DNA of 10,279 nt from assembly GCA_002507205.1 (NCBI GenBank), contig DAZF01000050.1, positions 114,827 to 125,105 of the forward strand, given 5' to 3'. Numbering within the stretch: the first letter of the stretch is position 1; each line of letters opens with the position of its first letter. Shown piece after piece: positions 1 to 5,293 of the stretch. The notes under the pieces are model-generated. The model saw only the letters and a list, made by a program, of their open reading frames with translations, made no database searches and was not told where the DNA came from. Source of the DNA: Methanolobus sp. UBA32. Lineage in GTDB: Archaea; Halobacteriota; Methanosarcinia; Methanosarcinales; Methanosarcinaceae. A program made the position numbers and the translations under genes.

Positions 1-453
1 CTCTACCTTGTCCTTTATCCTTTCCAACATTTCAAGGGTTGTTGCAGCACCAAAGACCTTGTGGTCTTCGCTCATGGTTGCAATGCCTGCGAGGGAGACT
101 ATTTCCTTGACATTGATGGATTGTGCCCAGTCCAGAAGAGCTTTACTTATATCATAGGCCACTACCGGATTGATAGGTATATCCGAAACGATCATCACCA
201 TATTGTGCTCAACACTTTCGTATATCCGCACAGGCATGTTTATAAGACCCTCGTAGAGAACCGCAATGGGCGGGAAATGCCTGGAGTCAATGGAACCCAG
301 GTATTCCATCTTCAGTTCATCGATAATCTGCTGGCTTGCAATATTACCTACAAGACCGATTCCCGGAAAACCCTCTACCAAAACAGGATTTTCGGATTTT
401 ATATCTGTGGTTATGATCTTTACATTGTTATTATCATAATCTGTTACTGCCAA
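1..453 (-). CDS. PAC2-family protein (proteasome assembly chaperone-like), 5' part only
   Basis: This gene runs off the left edge, so only its first 151 codons are visible on the minus strand. The reading frame is open throughout and starts at TTG (451-453), three bases after GGTGAT (minus strand of 457-462). No ATG is available near the 5' end. The N-terminal part contains the glycine-rich stretch ENPVLVEGFPGIGLVGNIAS at about residues 22-41, followed by SRHFPP and LVxDIPINP-like segments. This pattern is typical of archaeal PAC2 (COG1938/COG2047-type) proteins. Members of this family in eukaryotes and some archaea (PbaA/PbaB) assist proteasome assembly or bind proteasome-like rings, but the archaeal paralogues are poorly characterised. 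It is transcribed divergently from the COG1751-like gene with a shared 146-base intergenic region. The family call is fairly secure; the exact role is unknown. Confidence 0.8.
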   Translation of the reverse strand, partial: MAVTDYDNNNVKIITTDIKSENPVLVEGFPGIGLVGNIASQQIIDELKMEYLGSIDSRHFPPIAVLYEGLINMPVRIYESVEHNMVMIVSDIPINPVVAYDISKALLDWAQSINVKEIVSLAGIATMSEDHKVFGAATTLEMLERIKDKVE

Positions 454-489
454 ACTATCACCTTTAAAAATACGACTTGCTAAACTCCC

Positions 490-503
490 TTATATTAATA
501 TAA
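490..503 (-). promoter_or_regulatory. TATA-like promoter element for the PAC2-family gene
   Basis: TTATATTAATATAA is a perfect 14-base palindrome lying about 37-50 bases upstream of the TTG start at 453. An archaeal TATA box here would start transcription roughly 25 bases downstream, near 470, giving a short leader that still contains the GGTGAT ribosome binding site at 457-462. Its symmetry means it could also bind a dimeric regulator or work in either direction. Confidence 0.5.
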
Positions 504-548
504 CAGCCAGCTTATAGATAAGAGCATCGTTTGCGTTCATTAATTAAA

Positions 549-556
549 CTTATATG
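549..556 (+). promoter_or_regulatory. TATA box for the COG1751-like gene
   Basis: CTTATATG, preceded by an AAA run, matches the methanogen TATA consensus. It would place the start of transcription near 577, about 22 bases before the GTG start at 600. That leaves room for the AAAGGTGAT ribosome binding site at 588-596. The position supports the GTG start over the longer TTG-initiated version at 531, whose start would lie upstream of the promoter. Confidence 0.5.
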
Positions 557-599
557 TGAGAATCAGAGCAATTGTTATTCAGAAATCAAAGGTGATAAC

Positions 600-1193
600 G
601 TGGATAAATCAATAACATATTTTGACGATGTCGGTAAAGCAAATACAGAAGAGGTAATGAAATTATCTGCAAAAAGAGCAGCAGAACTTGGAATAAAACA
701 TGTGGTTCTGGCAAGTACAAGCGGGGAGACTGCACTCATAGCCGCAGAGGCATTCAAGGACCAGGATGTAAAGATTATCGCCATAACCCACCAGTACGGC
801 CTGAAAGAAAGTGGAAAATGGGAAGTTGACGAGGACAAGCTTGAGAAACTCAACGAGCTTGGTGTTGTAATGACAACCCAGTCACACATGTTCTCTGGTG
901 TGGAACGTGCTATTCAGAAGCGCATTGGTGGCGCCAGCCGTGCAGATGTGATATCCGATACATTGCGCGCAGTCTTTGGAAAGGGATTCAAGGTTGCACT
1001 TGAGTGCGTAATGATGGCAGCTGATTCTGGCCACATACCTGTGTCCCCTGACACAGAAATAATAGCAATCGGCGGAACAAGACAGGGAGCTGATGTATCA
1101 GTTGTTGTCAGACCTGCACATTCCTTTGATTTCTTCGGCCTTCAGGTAAGAGAAATAATAGCAATGCCAAGGGCTAAGGAAGAGCCAAAATAA
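600..1193 (+). CDS. Conserved archaeal protein with pyruvate kinase C-terminal-like domain (COG1751-type)
   Basis: The protein is 197 residues if it starts at GTG 600, which sits three bases after AAAGGTGAT (588-596). The same frame extends up to a TTG at 531, but that start has no binding site and would lie before the likely TATA box. The sequence is one domain resembling the C-terminal (alpha/beta, allosteric) domain of pyruvate kinase. It has an N-terminal KSITYFDDVGKANTEEV segment, VVLASTSGETAL at about residues 38-49, and IIAIGGTRQGADVSVVVRPA near the C-terminus. No catalytic pyruvate kinase barrel is present, so it is not a pyruvate kinase. Stand-alone proteins of this type are common in archaea and have no established function; a ligand-binding or regulatory role is only a guess. 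It appears to be a single-gene unit with its own terminator. Confidence 0.85.
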   Translation: MDKSITYFDDVGKANTEEVMKLSAKRAAELGIKHVVLASTSGETALIAAEAFKDQDVKIIAITHQYGLKESGKWEVDEDKLEKLNELGVVMTTQSHMFSGVERAIQKRIGGASRADVISDTLRAVFGKGFKVALECVMMAADSGHIPVSPDTEIIAIGGTRQGADVSVVVRPAHSFDFFGLQVREIIAMPRAKEEPK

Positions 1194-1218
1194 GATAGCA
1201 TTTCAGAATAGATATTAT

Positions 1219-1241
1219 GCCGGACCATCCGGCTCTTTTTT
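1219..1241 (+). terminator. Hairpin plus T-tract after the COG1751-like gene
   Basis: GCCGGA (1219-1224) and TCCGGC (1228-1233) form a six-base GC-rich stem with a CCA loop, followed at once by TCTTTTTTT-like sequence to 1241. It begins 26 bases after the TAA stop. On the minus strand the same hairpin lies just beyond the stop of the microprotein at 1244, so it may separate both convergent units. Confidence 0.75.
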
Positions 1242-1243
1242 AA

Positions 1244-1423
1244 TTACTTCTGCTCATCCAGTTCAGGACTAACAGAAGGTTCCTCTTTATTCAATGACCC
1301 ATTTTCCTCGCCTGCGTTGCCACTGGAATTCATGACAATGTAACTTTTAAGGAAATAGGCAGTGAAGAGAACAAATAACACAAAGAGACCGATAGCGGCC
1401 AGAATTACAGAAAGAGTATCCAT
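1244..1423 (-). CDS. Small single-span membrane protein, 59 residues, unrecognised family
   Basis: A short minus-strand frame begins at ATG (1421-1423) and stops at TAA (1244-1246). The product has a hydrophobic helix at about residues 4-25 (segment LSVILAAIGLFVLFVLFTAY), then KSY, then a hydrophilic acidic tail rich in Glu, Ser and Asn to the C-terminus. This is the architecture of a one-pass membrane microprotein with the N-terminus outside and a soluble tail. It lies directly downstream of mtd in the same direction, beyond the mtd hairpin and U-tract, with no clear ribosome binding site before the ATG. A clean alternation of hydrophobic and charged halves argues for a real gene, but I recognise no family and its expression is uncertain. 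It could be read through from mtd. Confidence 0.55.
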   Translation of the reverse strand: MDTLSVILAAIGLFVLFVLFTAYFLKSYIVMNSSGNAGEENGSLNKEEPSVSPELDEQK

Positions 1424-1455
1424 AAAAAGAAAAAGTAAGTACCTTGAAGGTACTT
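1424..1455 (-). terminator. mtd terminator: perfect hairpin plus U-tract
   Basis: AAGTACCTT (1437-1445) and AAGGTACTT (1447-1455) are perfect inverted repeats; allowing for loop geometry the stem is about seven pairs with a TTCAA loop. On the minus strand the hairpin touches the mtd stop codon and is followed by TACTTTTTCTTTTT, a strong U-tract. That U-tract ends exactly at the ATG of the downstream microprotein, so termination would have to be incomplete for that gene to be expressed from the mtd promoter. Confidence 0.8.
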
Positions 1456-2276
1456 TACTGTGGCTTCTCGTAGAGAGCGGTCTTGGTCATCAGGTGGCCT
1501 TTCTTTGCGTGTGGCTGTCTGAAGACACTGTCATTTGATTTCTCGATCTCTCTTGCGTCGATTGCCAGCTGTGCTGCTGCGCGCATCATCTCATGACCTG
1601 CTGCTGTTGTGAGGGTGACCTGCTCGATCTCCTTCATCATGAAGCATGCAGGGAAGTTGATCTTTGCGACCATGTCAGCCATGTGAAGAGCTGCAAGTGC
1701 CTTTGCCTTTGCGTATGGGTTGTTGAAACCTGCTCTCTCGATACACTTCTCTGGCTTTGCGAGAATGTGTGGAAGTTCGAGTGCCTTGCCTTCGTCTGCC
1801 ATTGCGGCAACTTTGTCGAGCTCTTCCTGAATAAGTCTTACAACACCACATGTTGAAAGCACTTTCATTGCATCAGAGTTGAATGATGCCATCTCTACAG
1901 CGTCAAGGAATTCGGTCTTTGCACCGATGAGCGGGTCAACGGTCATGATAATGTAACCAAAGCCAGCTTCCTCAAGTGCTGCGCGGTCTTCCTTCTTTGT
2001 TGGACCGTCTGAGATAACGATACATGGAACATCCTTGTATATCTCACGAGCTGCGGTTGGACCAGGTGCACTGGAATTTGGGCTGATCATTACGTAGAAG
2101 TCAGCATCGAATTTTTTGAGGTCTTCTGTTGCTGCTGCTTCGTCTTTGCCCATTTTAGGACCGGTTCCGAAAGAACGGATGGTAATTCCTTCTCTAGCTG
2201 CGATCTCATCCTGAACGAGGTCTATAACCTGGCTCATACCTAAGTTACCGAGTTTAATAAATCCAATCTTTGCCAT
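1455..2276 (-). CDS. mtd: F420-dependent methylene-tetrahydromethanopterin dehydrogenase
   Basis: The 273-residue product has the length and sequence signature of Mtd. It begins MAKIGFIKLGNLGMSQVIDL, continues with FGTGPKMG near residues 37-44, ISPNSSAPGPTAARE around 64-78, and CIVISDGPTKK at about 85-95. Mtd catalyses the reversible, F420-linked interconversion of methenyl- and methylene-tetrahydromethanopterin (or -sarcinapterin) in the cytoplasm. In methylotrophic growth it runs in the oxidative direction and yields F420H2, which feeds the membrane Fpo complex and methanophenazine. It starts at ATG 2276 behind a partial binding site (GTGAT at 2283-2287 on the minus strand). It has its own upstream TATA-like sequence and a strong terminator, and its codons are markedly GC-ending compared with the AT-rich flanks, as expected for a highly expressed core gene. 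Confidence 0.97.
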   Translation of the reverse strand: MAKIGFIKLGNLGMSQVIDLVQDEIAAREGITIRSFGTGPKMGKDEAAATEDLKKFDADFYVMISPNSSAPGPTAAREIYKDVPCIVISDGPTKKEDRAALEEAGFGYIIMTVDPLIGAKTEFLDAVEMASFNSDAMKVLSTCGVVRLIQEELDKVAAMADEGKALELPHILAKPEKCIERAGFNNPYAKAKALAALHMADMVAKINFPACFMMKEIEQVTLTTAAGHEMMRAAAQLAIDAREIEKSNDSVFRQPHAKKGHLMTKTALYEKPQ

Positions 2277-2309
2277 GTAAAATCACAGTAGTGCAATGGG
2301 CAGAGTAGC

Positions 2310-2321
2310 ATATATTATTTT
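2310..2321 (-). promoter_or_regulatory. TATA box for mtd
   Basis: On the minus strand the sequence reads AAATAATATATG, an AT-rich TATA element about 35-45 bases upstream of the mtd ATG. Transcription would start near 2289, giving a leader of about a dozen bases that keeps the GTGAT binding site. No other good candidate lies closer. Confidence 0.5.
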
Positions 2322-2430
2322 TGGAATGGAACATAATGGAATGCATCATCCTGAAAAAATGATAAATAAGATAGTGGTTTTGCCCGAAAACCTTAAAAGC
2401 AATGTAGCGTATTTCAAATCAATCTCGGCA

Positions 2431-2439
2431 CTTAAATAC
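2431..2439 (+). promoter_or_regulatory. TATA box for the serB / coiled-coil operon
   Basis: CTTAAATAC lies about 40 bases upstream of the GTG start of serB at 2477. A start of transcription near 2460 would give a leader of under 20 bases. The 200-base mtd-serB interval (2277-2476) therefore holds two back-to-back promoters. Confidence 0.45.
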
Positions 2440-2476
2440 TGTTTCAATGCGGGATTGAAATTCCAGGTTTGATGAA

Positions 2477-3175
2477 GTGAGTCGTACCAGCAATAATTCT
2501 GATAGGATAAAGTTAGTAGTTTTTGATATGGATAGCACCCTTATTGATGCTGAAACCATTGACGAGCTCGCACATGCCGCCGGAGTGGGAGACGAAGTCG
2601 CCTCTATTACAGAAAAAGCAATGCGTGGAGAACTTGATTTTTCCAATGCACTTGTTGAGAGGGTCAGACTGCTAAAAGGACTTACACTCGATGATGCTCA
2701 TGTTGCGCTTGATAAAATGCCTTTTATGCCCGGTGCGAAAGAACTTGTCAAATACCTGAAATCCCGAGGTTATAAAACTGCAATGATCTCCGGTGGATTT
2801 ACCATAGCTGCAGAGCGTGTTGGTGAAACACTTGGCATGGATCATGTGGTTTCAAATGAACTACTGGTAGACAACGGATGTCTGACAGGAGAGGTAAGGG
2901 GCCCTCTTACAGGACAGTGTTCTAAAGAACATGTTCTTGAAGAAATATCCCAAAAATATGGATTAGAACCTGAAGAATGTATTGTGGTTGGTGACGGTGC
3001 CAATGACATATGTATTTTTAAAAGGGCAAGATATGCCATAGCATTCAATTCCAAACCGATTCTCCATGAGCATGCTGATATTGTCATAACAGAAAAGAAC
3101 CTTGAAGCAGTTATACCGGTTATCCAGTTGTTGGAATCGGAAAAAGGCCAAGTATCGTGCATTAGAGATGCATGA
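2477..3175 (+). CDS. serB: Phosphoserine phosphatase
   Basis: The 232-residue product belongs to the HAD superfamily and matches SerB, which hydrolyses O-phosphoserine to serine in the last step of the phosphorylated serine pathway. Motif I is FDMDSTLID, with nucleophile Asp17 and acid/base Asp19. Motif II is SGG starting at Ser105, the motif III lysine is Lys150 in the GQCSK segment, and motif IV is GDGAND at 172-177, which binds magnesium. The helical cap lies between motif I and motif II. There is no N-terminal ACT domain. The start must be GTG 2477: an in-frame stop lies 21 bases upstream and the next in-frame ATG is inside motif I. The preceding AGGTTTGAT gives only a weak binding site. 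It is followed after 40 bases by a coiled-coil gene in the same direction, and both probably share one transcript. Confidence 0.93.
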   Translation: MSRTSNNSDRIKLVVFDMDSTLIDAETIDELAHAAGVGDEVASITEKAMRGELDFSNALVERVRLLKGLTLDDAHVALDKMPFMPGAKELVKYLKSRGYKTAMISGGFTIAAERVGETLGMDHVVSNELLVDNGCLTGEVRGPLTGQCSKEHVLEEISQKYGLEPEECIVVGDGANDICIFKRARYAIAFNSKPILHEHADIVITEKNLEAVIPVIQLLESEKGQVSCIRDA

Positions 3176-3179
3176 AATG

Positions 3180-3195
3180 CCAGCTCTTTTGCTGG
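3180..3195 (+). other. Small hairpin between serB and the coiled-coil gene
   Basis: CCAGC (3180-3184) and GCTGG (3191-3195) can pair around a TCTTTT loop. It falls between the serB stop and the GGGAGG ribosome binding site (3199-3204) of the next gene. It may simply be chance, or it may influence translation or processing of the second cistron. It is too weak and too lacking in a T-tract to be called a terminator. Confidence 0.3.
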
Positions 3196-3215
3196 ACCGG
3201 GAGGATAATAAAGAA

Positions 3216-4076
3216 ATGATAAAAGAACTTAACGACAAGAAGACTGAGCTTAAGACACAGTCAGAAGAATACAAAGAGAAACGTAACGAGCTTAATGCTG
3301 AGGCAAGCACACTTGCATCAAAGCGCAATGAGCTGAACAAGAAGACTAAGGATCTTATCAACGAGGCACAGGAATACAAGGTACTCCGTGACGAGAACAA
3401 CGAGAAAGTCAAGGAATACAAGGTACTCCGTGATGAGATCAACAACAAGGCGAACGACGTTTTTGCCAAGATAGACCAGATCCGTAATGAGAACAACCTT
3501 GGTGGCCCTTCGATCAAAGATATACGCAAGGAGATCGACAGACTTGAGTTTGCACAGCAGACAGAAGTCCTCACAACCAACAAGGAAAGAGAATTGGTCA
3601 ACAAGATCACTGAACTCCAGAAGCAATATGTGGTAAAGAAACAGCAACTTGAAGGAAATGAAGAACTCAAGAAACTGCTGGACGAAGCACAGGAGATCAG
3701 GGACGAAGCTTCAAATCATCACGCTACACTTTCAGAGTATGCACAGAAGGCACAGGAATATCATGACAAGATGATCACCACCTTCAAAGAGGCCGACAAG
3801 ATTCGCGCAGAATCTGATGCTGCTCACAAAGAATTCGTTCAATTCCAGGAAAAAGCTGACGAACAGCACAAACTCTTCATTGCAGCCCAGAAAGAGATCC
3901 GTGACATTGACAAGGAACTCCGCAAGATGAAGAAAGGAGATTTCGACGGTAAGAAGGAAGCTGCAAGGGCAGACGCACGCAAGGATGCAGAAGACATCTT
4001 TGACAAGTTCAAGTCCGGTGGAAAGCTTACTATGGAGAACCTGATGGCTCTCCAGAGATCAGGATTCCTGAAATAA
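3216..4076 (+). CDS. Long coiled-coil protein of the archaeal COG1340 type
   Basis: The 286-residue product is almost entirely charged alpha-helix with heptad character (KKTELKTQSEEYKEKRNELN and similar), so it should form an extended coiled coil in the cytoplasm. The middle contains a conserved non-heptad block, GGPSIKDIRKEIDRLEFAQQ (around residues 91-110), and the C-terminus ends with an IFDKFKSGGKLTMENLMALQ segment; both are typical of COG1340. These proteins are often labelled 'phosphoserine phosphatase' in databases because of their neighbour, but no HAD motif is present here. I chose ATG 3216 because GGGAGG precedes it by about 11 bases; the open frame extends upstream to 3102 inside serB, with unsupported ATGs at 3168 and 3177. 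Positions 3371-3391 and 3413-3433 are a near-identical 42-base-period repeat encoding EYKVLRDE twice. Its function is unknown. Confidence 0.88.
   Translation: MIKELNDKKTELKTQSEEYKEKRNELNAEASTLASKRNELNKKTKDLINEAQEYKVLRDENNEKVKEYKVLRDEINNKANDVFAKIDQIRNENNLGGPSIKDIRKEIDRLEFAQQTEVLTTNKERELVNKITELQKQYVVKKQQLEGNEELKKLLDEAQEIRDEASNHHATLSEYAQKAQEYHDKMITTFKEADKIRAESDAAHKEFVQFQEKADEQHKLFIAAQKEIRDIDKELRKMKKGDFDGKKEAARADARKDAEDIFDKFKSGGKLTMENLMALQRSGFLK
3371..3433 (+). repeat. 42-base-period internal duplication in the coiled-coil gene
   Basis: GGAATACAAGGTACTCCGTGA occurs at 3371-3391 and again at 3413-3433, exactly 42 bases apart. That spacing equals 14 residues, or two heptads, so the duplication keeps the coiled-coil register. 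The flanking bases are also similar, suggesting a recent in-frame tandem duplication or gene conversion. Confidence 0.8.
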
Positions 4077-4086
4077 TCAAAATTAA

Positions 4087-4128
4087 GAGGGTGATCTTCA
4101 CCCTCATTTCAACTGTTTTTTGTTGAAA
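4087..4128 (+). terminator. Double hairpin terminator between convergent operons
   Basis: GAGGGTGA (4087-4094) and TCACCCTC (4098-4105) form a perfect eight-base stem with a TCT loop. One base later, TTTCAAC (4107-4113) and GTTGAAA (4122-4128) form a second perfect seven-base stem whose loop is the T-rich TGTTTTTT. The pair sits 10 bases after the coiled-coil stop and 16 bases before the stop of the convergent radical SAM gene, so it may serve both strands. Confidence 0.75.
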
Positions 4129-4144
4129 CTATTTTAGAACAACA

Positions 4145-5290
4145 CTATTTATCCAGTCCGAGATGGACCGTCCTAAATTCAGAATCCCTCATAAGACAGG
4201 GACCTGAAGTGAAAACAGGATCTTTGTATATCTTTTTCCATATGGAAGCCAGACTTTCCTCATGGATGTTACCATATGGTTTTGGCATGCATGCACATGG
4301 AAGTACATCCCCTTCAGGAGTTACATGAAGCCACTTTCTGCCTGCAAAACATCCCATTTTCCTTATTATCTGAGGAATTGGGAAAACACGTGGCCCTTCA
4401 GCATGAGATGTGCGCTCTACGAAATCATCGAATTTTTTCAGGCCTTCGGCTGAGAGAACTTCTTTTTCATGACCCTGCCATCTTCCGGTTGGAACGATCT
4501 CATAGAAGGAGAGTTCGTGCACACCCAGTTCTTTTGCAAGCTCATAGAATTCATCAAGCTCATCAATGTTCCCTGGTGACAGGACAACGTAAATGCCAAC
4601 CAGGAGACCTGCACCCAGACCATTCTTTATTGCATTGACAGCATCGTTGAACACACCCGGCCTTCCACGCATGTAATCATGGCCTTCTTCATTTGCACTG
4701 TCAAGACTCACACTGAGCATGGAGAGACCCGCATCCTTCAGGCTCAATGCACGCTGCGGAGTCATGCCCACACCGGATGTGAAAAGACCCGGAATTGCAC
4801 GGGATTTATCTACATAACTTATGAGATCCTCAAGACCATCATATAACAGAGGTTCCCCACCATCAAATATAATGAGGGTCGTACCCATCTTCTGGGTTTG
4901 GTCGATGACACTTTTCACAACATCAGAACTGAGCCTTGCTTTGTTCTTGGTATCAGGAAGGGCGCAGTGTATACACCTGTTAGGGCACTCTTCGGTAATT
5001 GAAATTGTGATCTGTTCCGGAACGAATTTACCCCTCATCGCACTCATCTGGCTTGCAACAAGCCTGTCAAATGCCTTGCTGGGTATAGGAGGCATCCAGG
5101 TGGAATATATCAACTGGTCTTTTTCCACTTTTGAGGGTTTTGTATCCTCAAATATCTCCATCATGTCCGAAACGTAAGAACCCATGATAGAGGAAGCGAT
5201 ACCGGAGGTCTTCATTTTTACACGGCCATCCTCTATCTGGGCATAGACCTTGAAAAATGGATTCCTGTAAAAGTAATACTTGTTCTTCAT
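4145..5290 (-). CDS. Radical SAM protein with SPASM/twitch-like C-terminus
   Basis: The 381-residue product carries the radical SAM cluster motif CPNRCIHC (Cys102, Cys106, Cys109), which binds a 4Fe-4S cluster and S-adenosylmethionine, and the GGEP motif at 144-147. A C-terminal block has Cys314, then VTPEGDVLPCAC (Cys332, Cys334), a GNIHEESLASIW segment and Cys365. This resembles a SPASM or twitch region that holds an auxiliary iron-sulphur cluster. About 100 residues precede the first cysteine, an unusually long N-terminal extension of unknown role. The reaction cannot be assigned from sequence. The ATG at 5290 is only three bases after the stop of the oxidoreductase gene, so it is surely cotranscribed and probably translationally coupled with it. 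Its place after UbiA and a geranylgeranyl-reductase-like enzyme suggests work on a prenylated molecule or its head group; this is inference. It does not resemble the AhbC/AhbD heme enzymes in any way I could confirm. Confidence 0.9.
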   Translation of the reverse strand: MKNKYYFYRNPFFKVYAQIEDGRVKMKTSGIASSIMGSYVSDMMEIFEDTKPSKVEKDQLIYSTWMPPIPSKAFDRLVASQMSAMRGKFVPEQITISITEECPNRCIHCALPDTKNKARLSSDVVKSVIDQTQKMGTTLIIFDGGEPLLYDGLEDLISYVDKSRAIPGLFTSGVGMTPQRALSLKDAGLSMLSVSLDSANEEGHDYMRGRPGVFNDAVNAIKNGLGAGLLVGIYVVLSPGNIDELDEFYELAKELGVHELSFYEIVPTGRWQGHEKEVLSAEGLKKFDDFVERTSHAEGPRVFPIPQIIRKMGCFAGRKWLHVTPEGDVLPCACMPKPYGNIHEESLASIWKKIYKDPVFTSGPCLMRDSEFRTVHLGLDK

Positions 5291-5293
5291 CGT

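Noticed and set aside
61..483. A 140-residue plus-strand frame opposite the PAC2-family gene
   Set aside because: The minus-strand frame gives a recognisable conserved protein with a ribosome binding site; the plus-strand product has no family-like features and is a shadow.
1219..1455. CRISPR-like or mobile-element inverted repeats at the two hairpins flanking the microprotein
   Set aside because: The two hairpins differ in sequence, each has a T-tract on the expected strand, and no transposase or spacer pattern is present; they are terminators.
2296..2472. A 58-codon plus-strand frame between mtd and serB ending just before the serB start
   Set aside because: It has no ribosome binding site, overlaps both predicted promoters (mtd and serB), and has an unremarkable composition. 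An open frame this short in AT-rich intergenic DNA is likely by chance.
3102..3215. Longer N-terminus of the coiled-coil protein overlapping serB
   Set aside because: The extra residues repeat serB coding DNA in another frame and have no heptad pattern, and the start lacks a binding site, whereas ATG 3216 follows GGGAGG. The ATGs at 3168 and 3177 cannot be fully excluded.
2963..3670. A 235-residue minus-strand, Ser/Leu-rich frame opposite serB and the coiled-coil gene
   Set aside because: Ser/Leu-rich products are typical antisense readings of Glu/Lys-rich coiled-coil DNA; there is no start signal.
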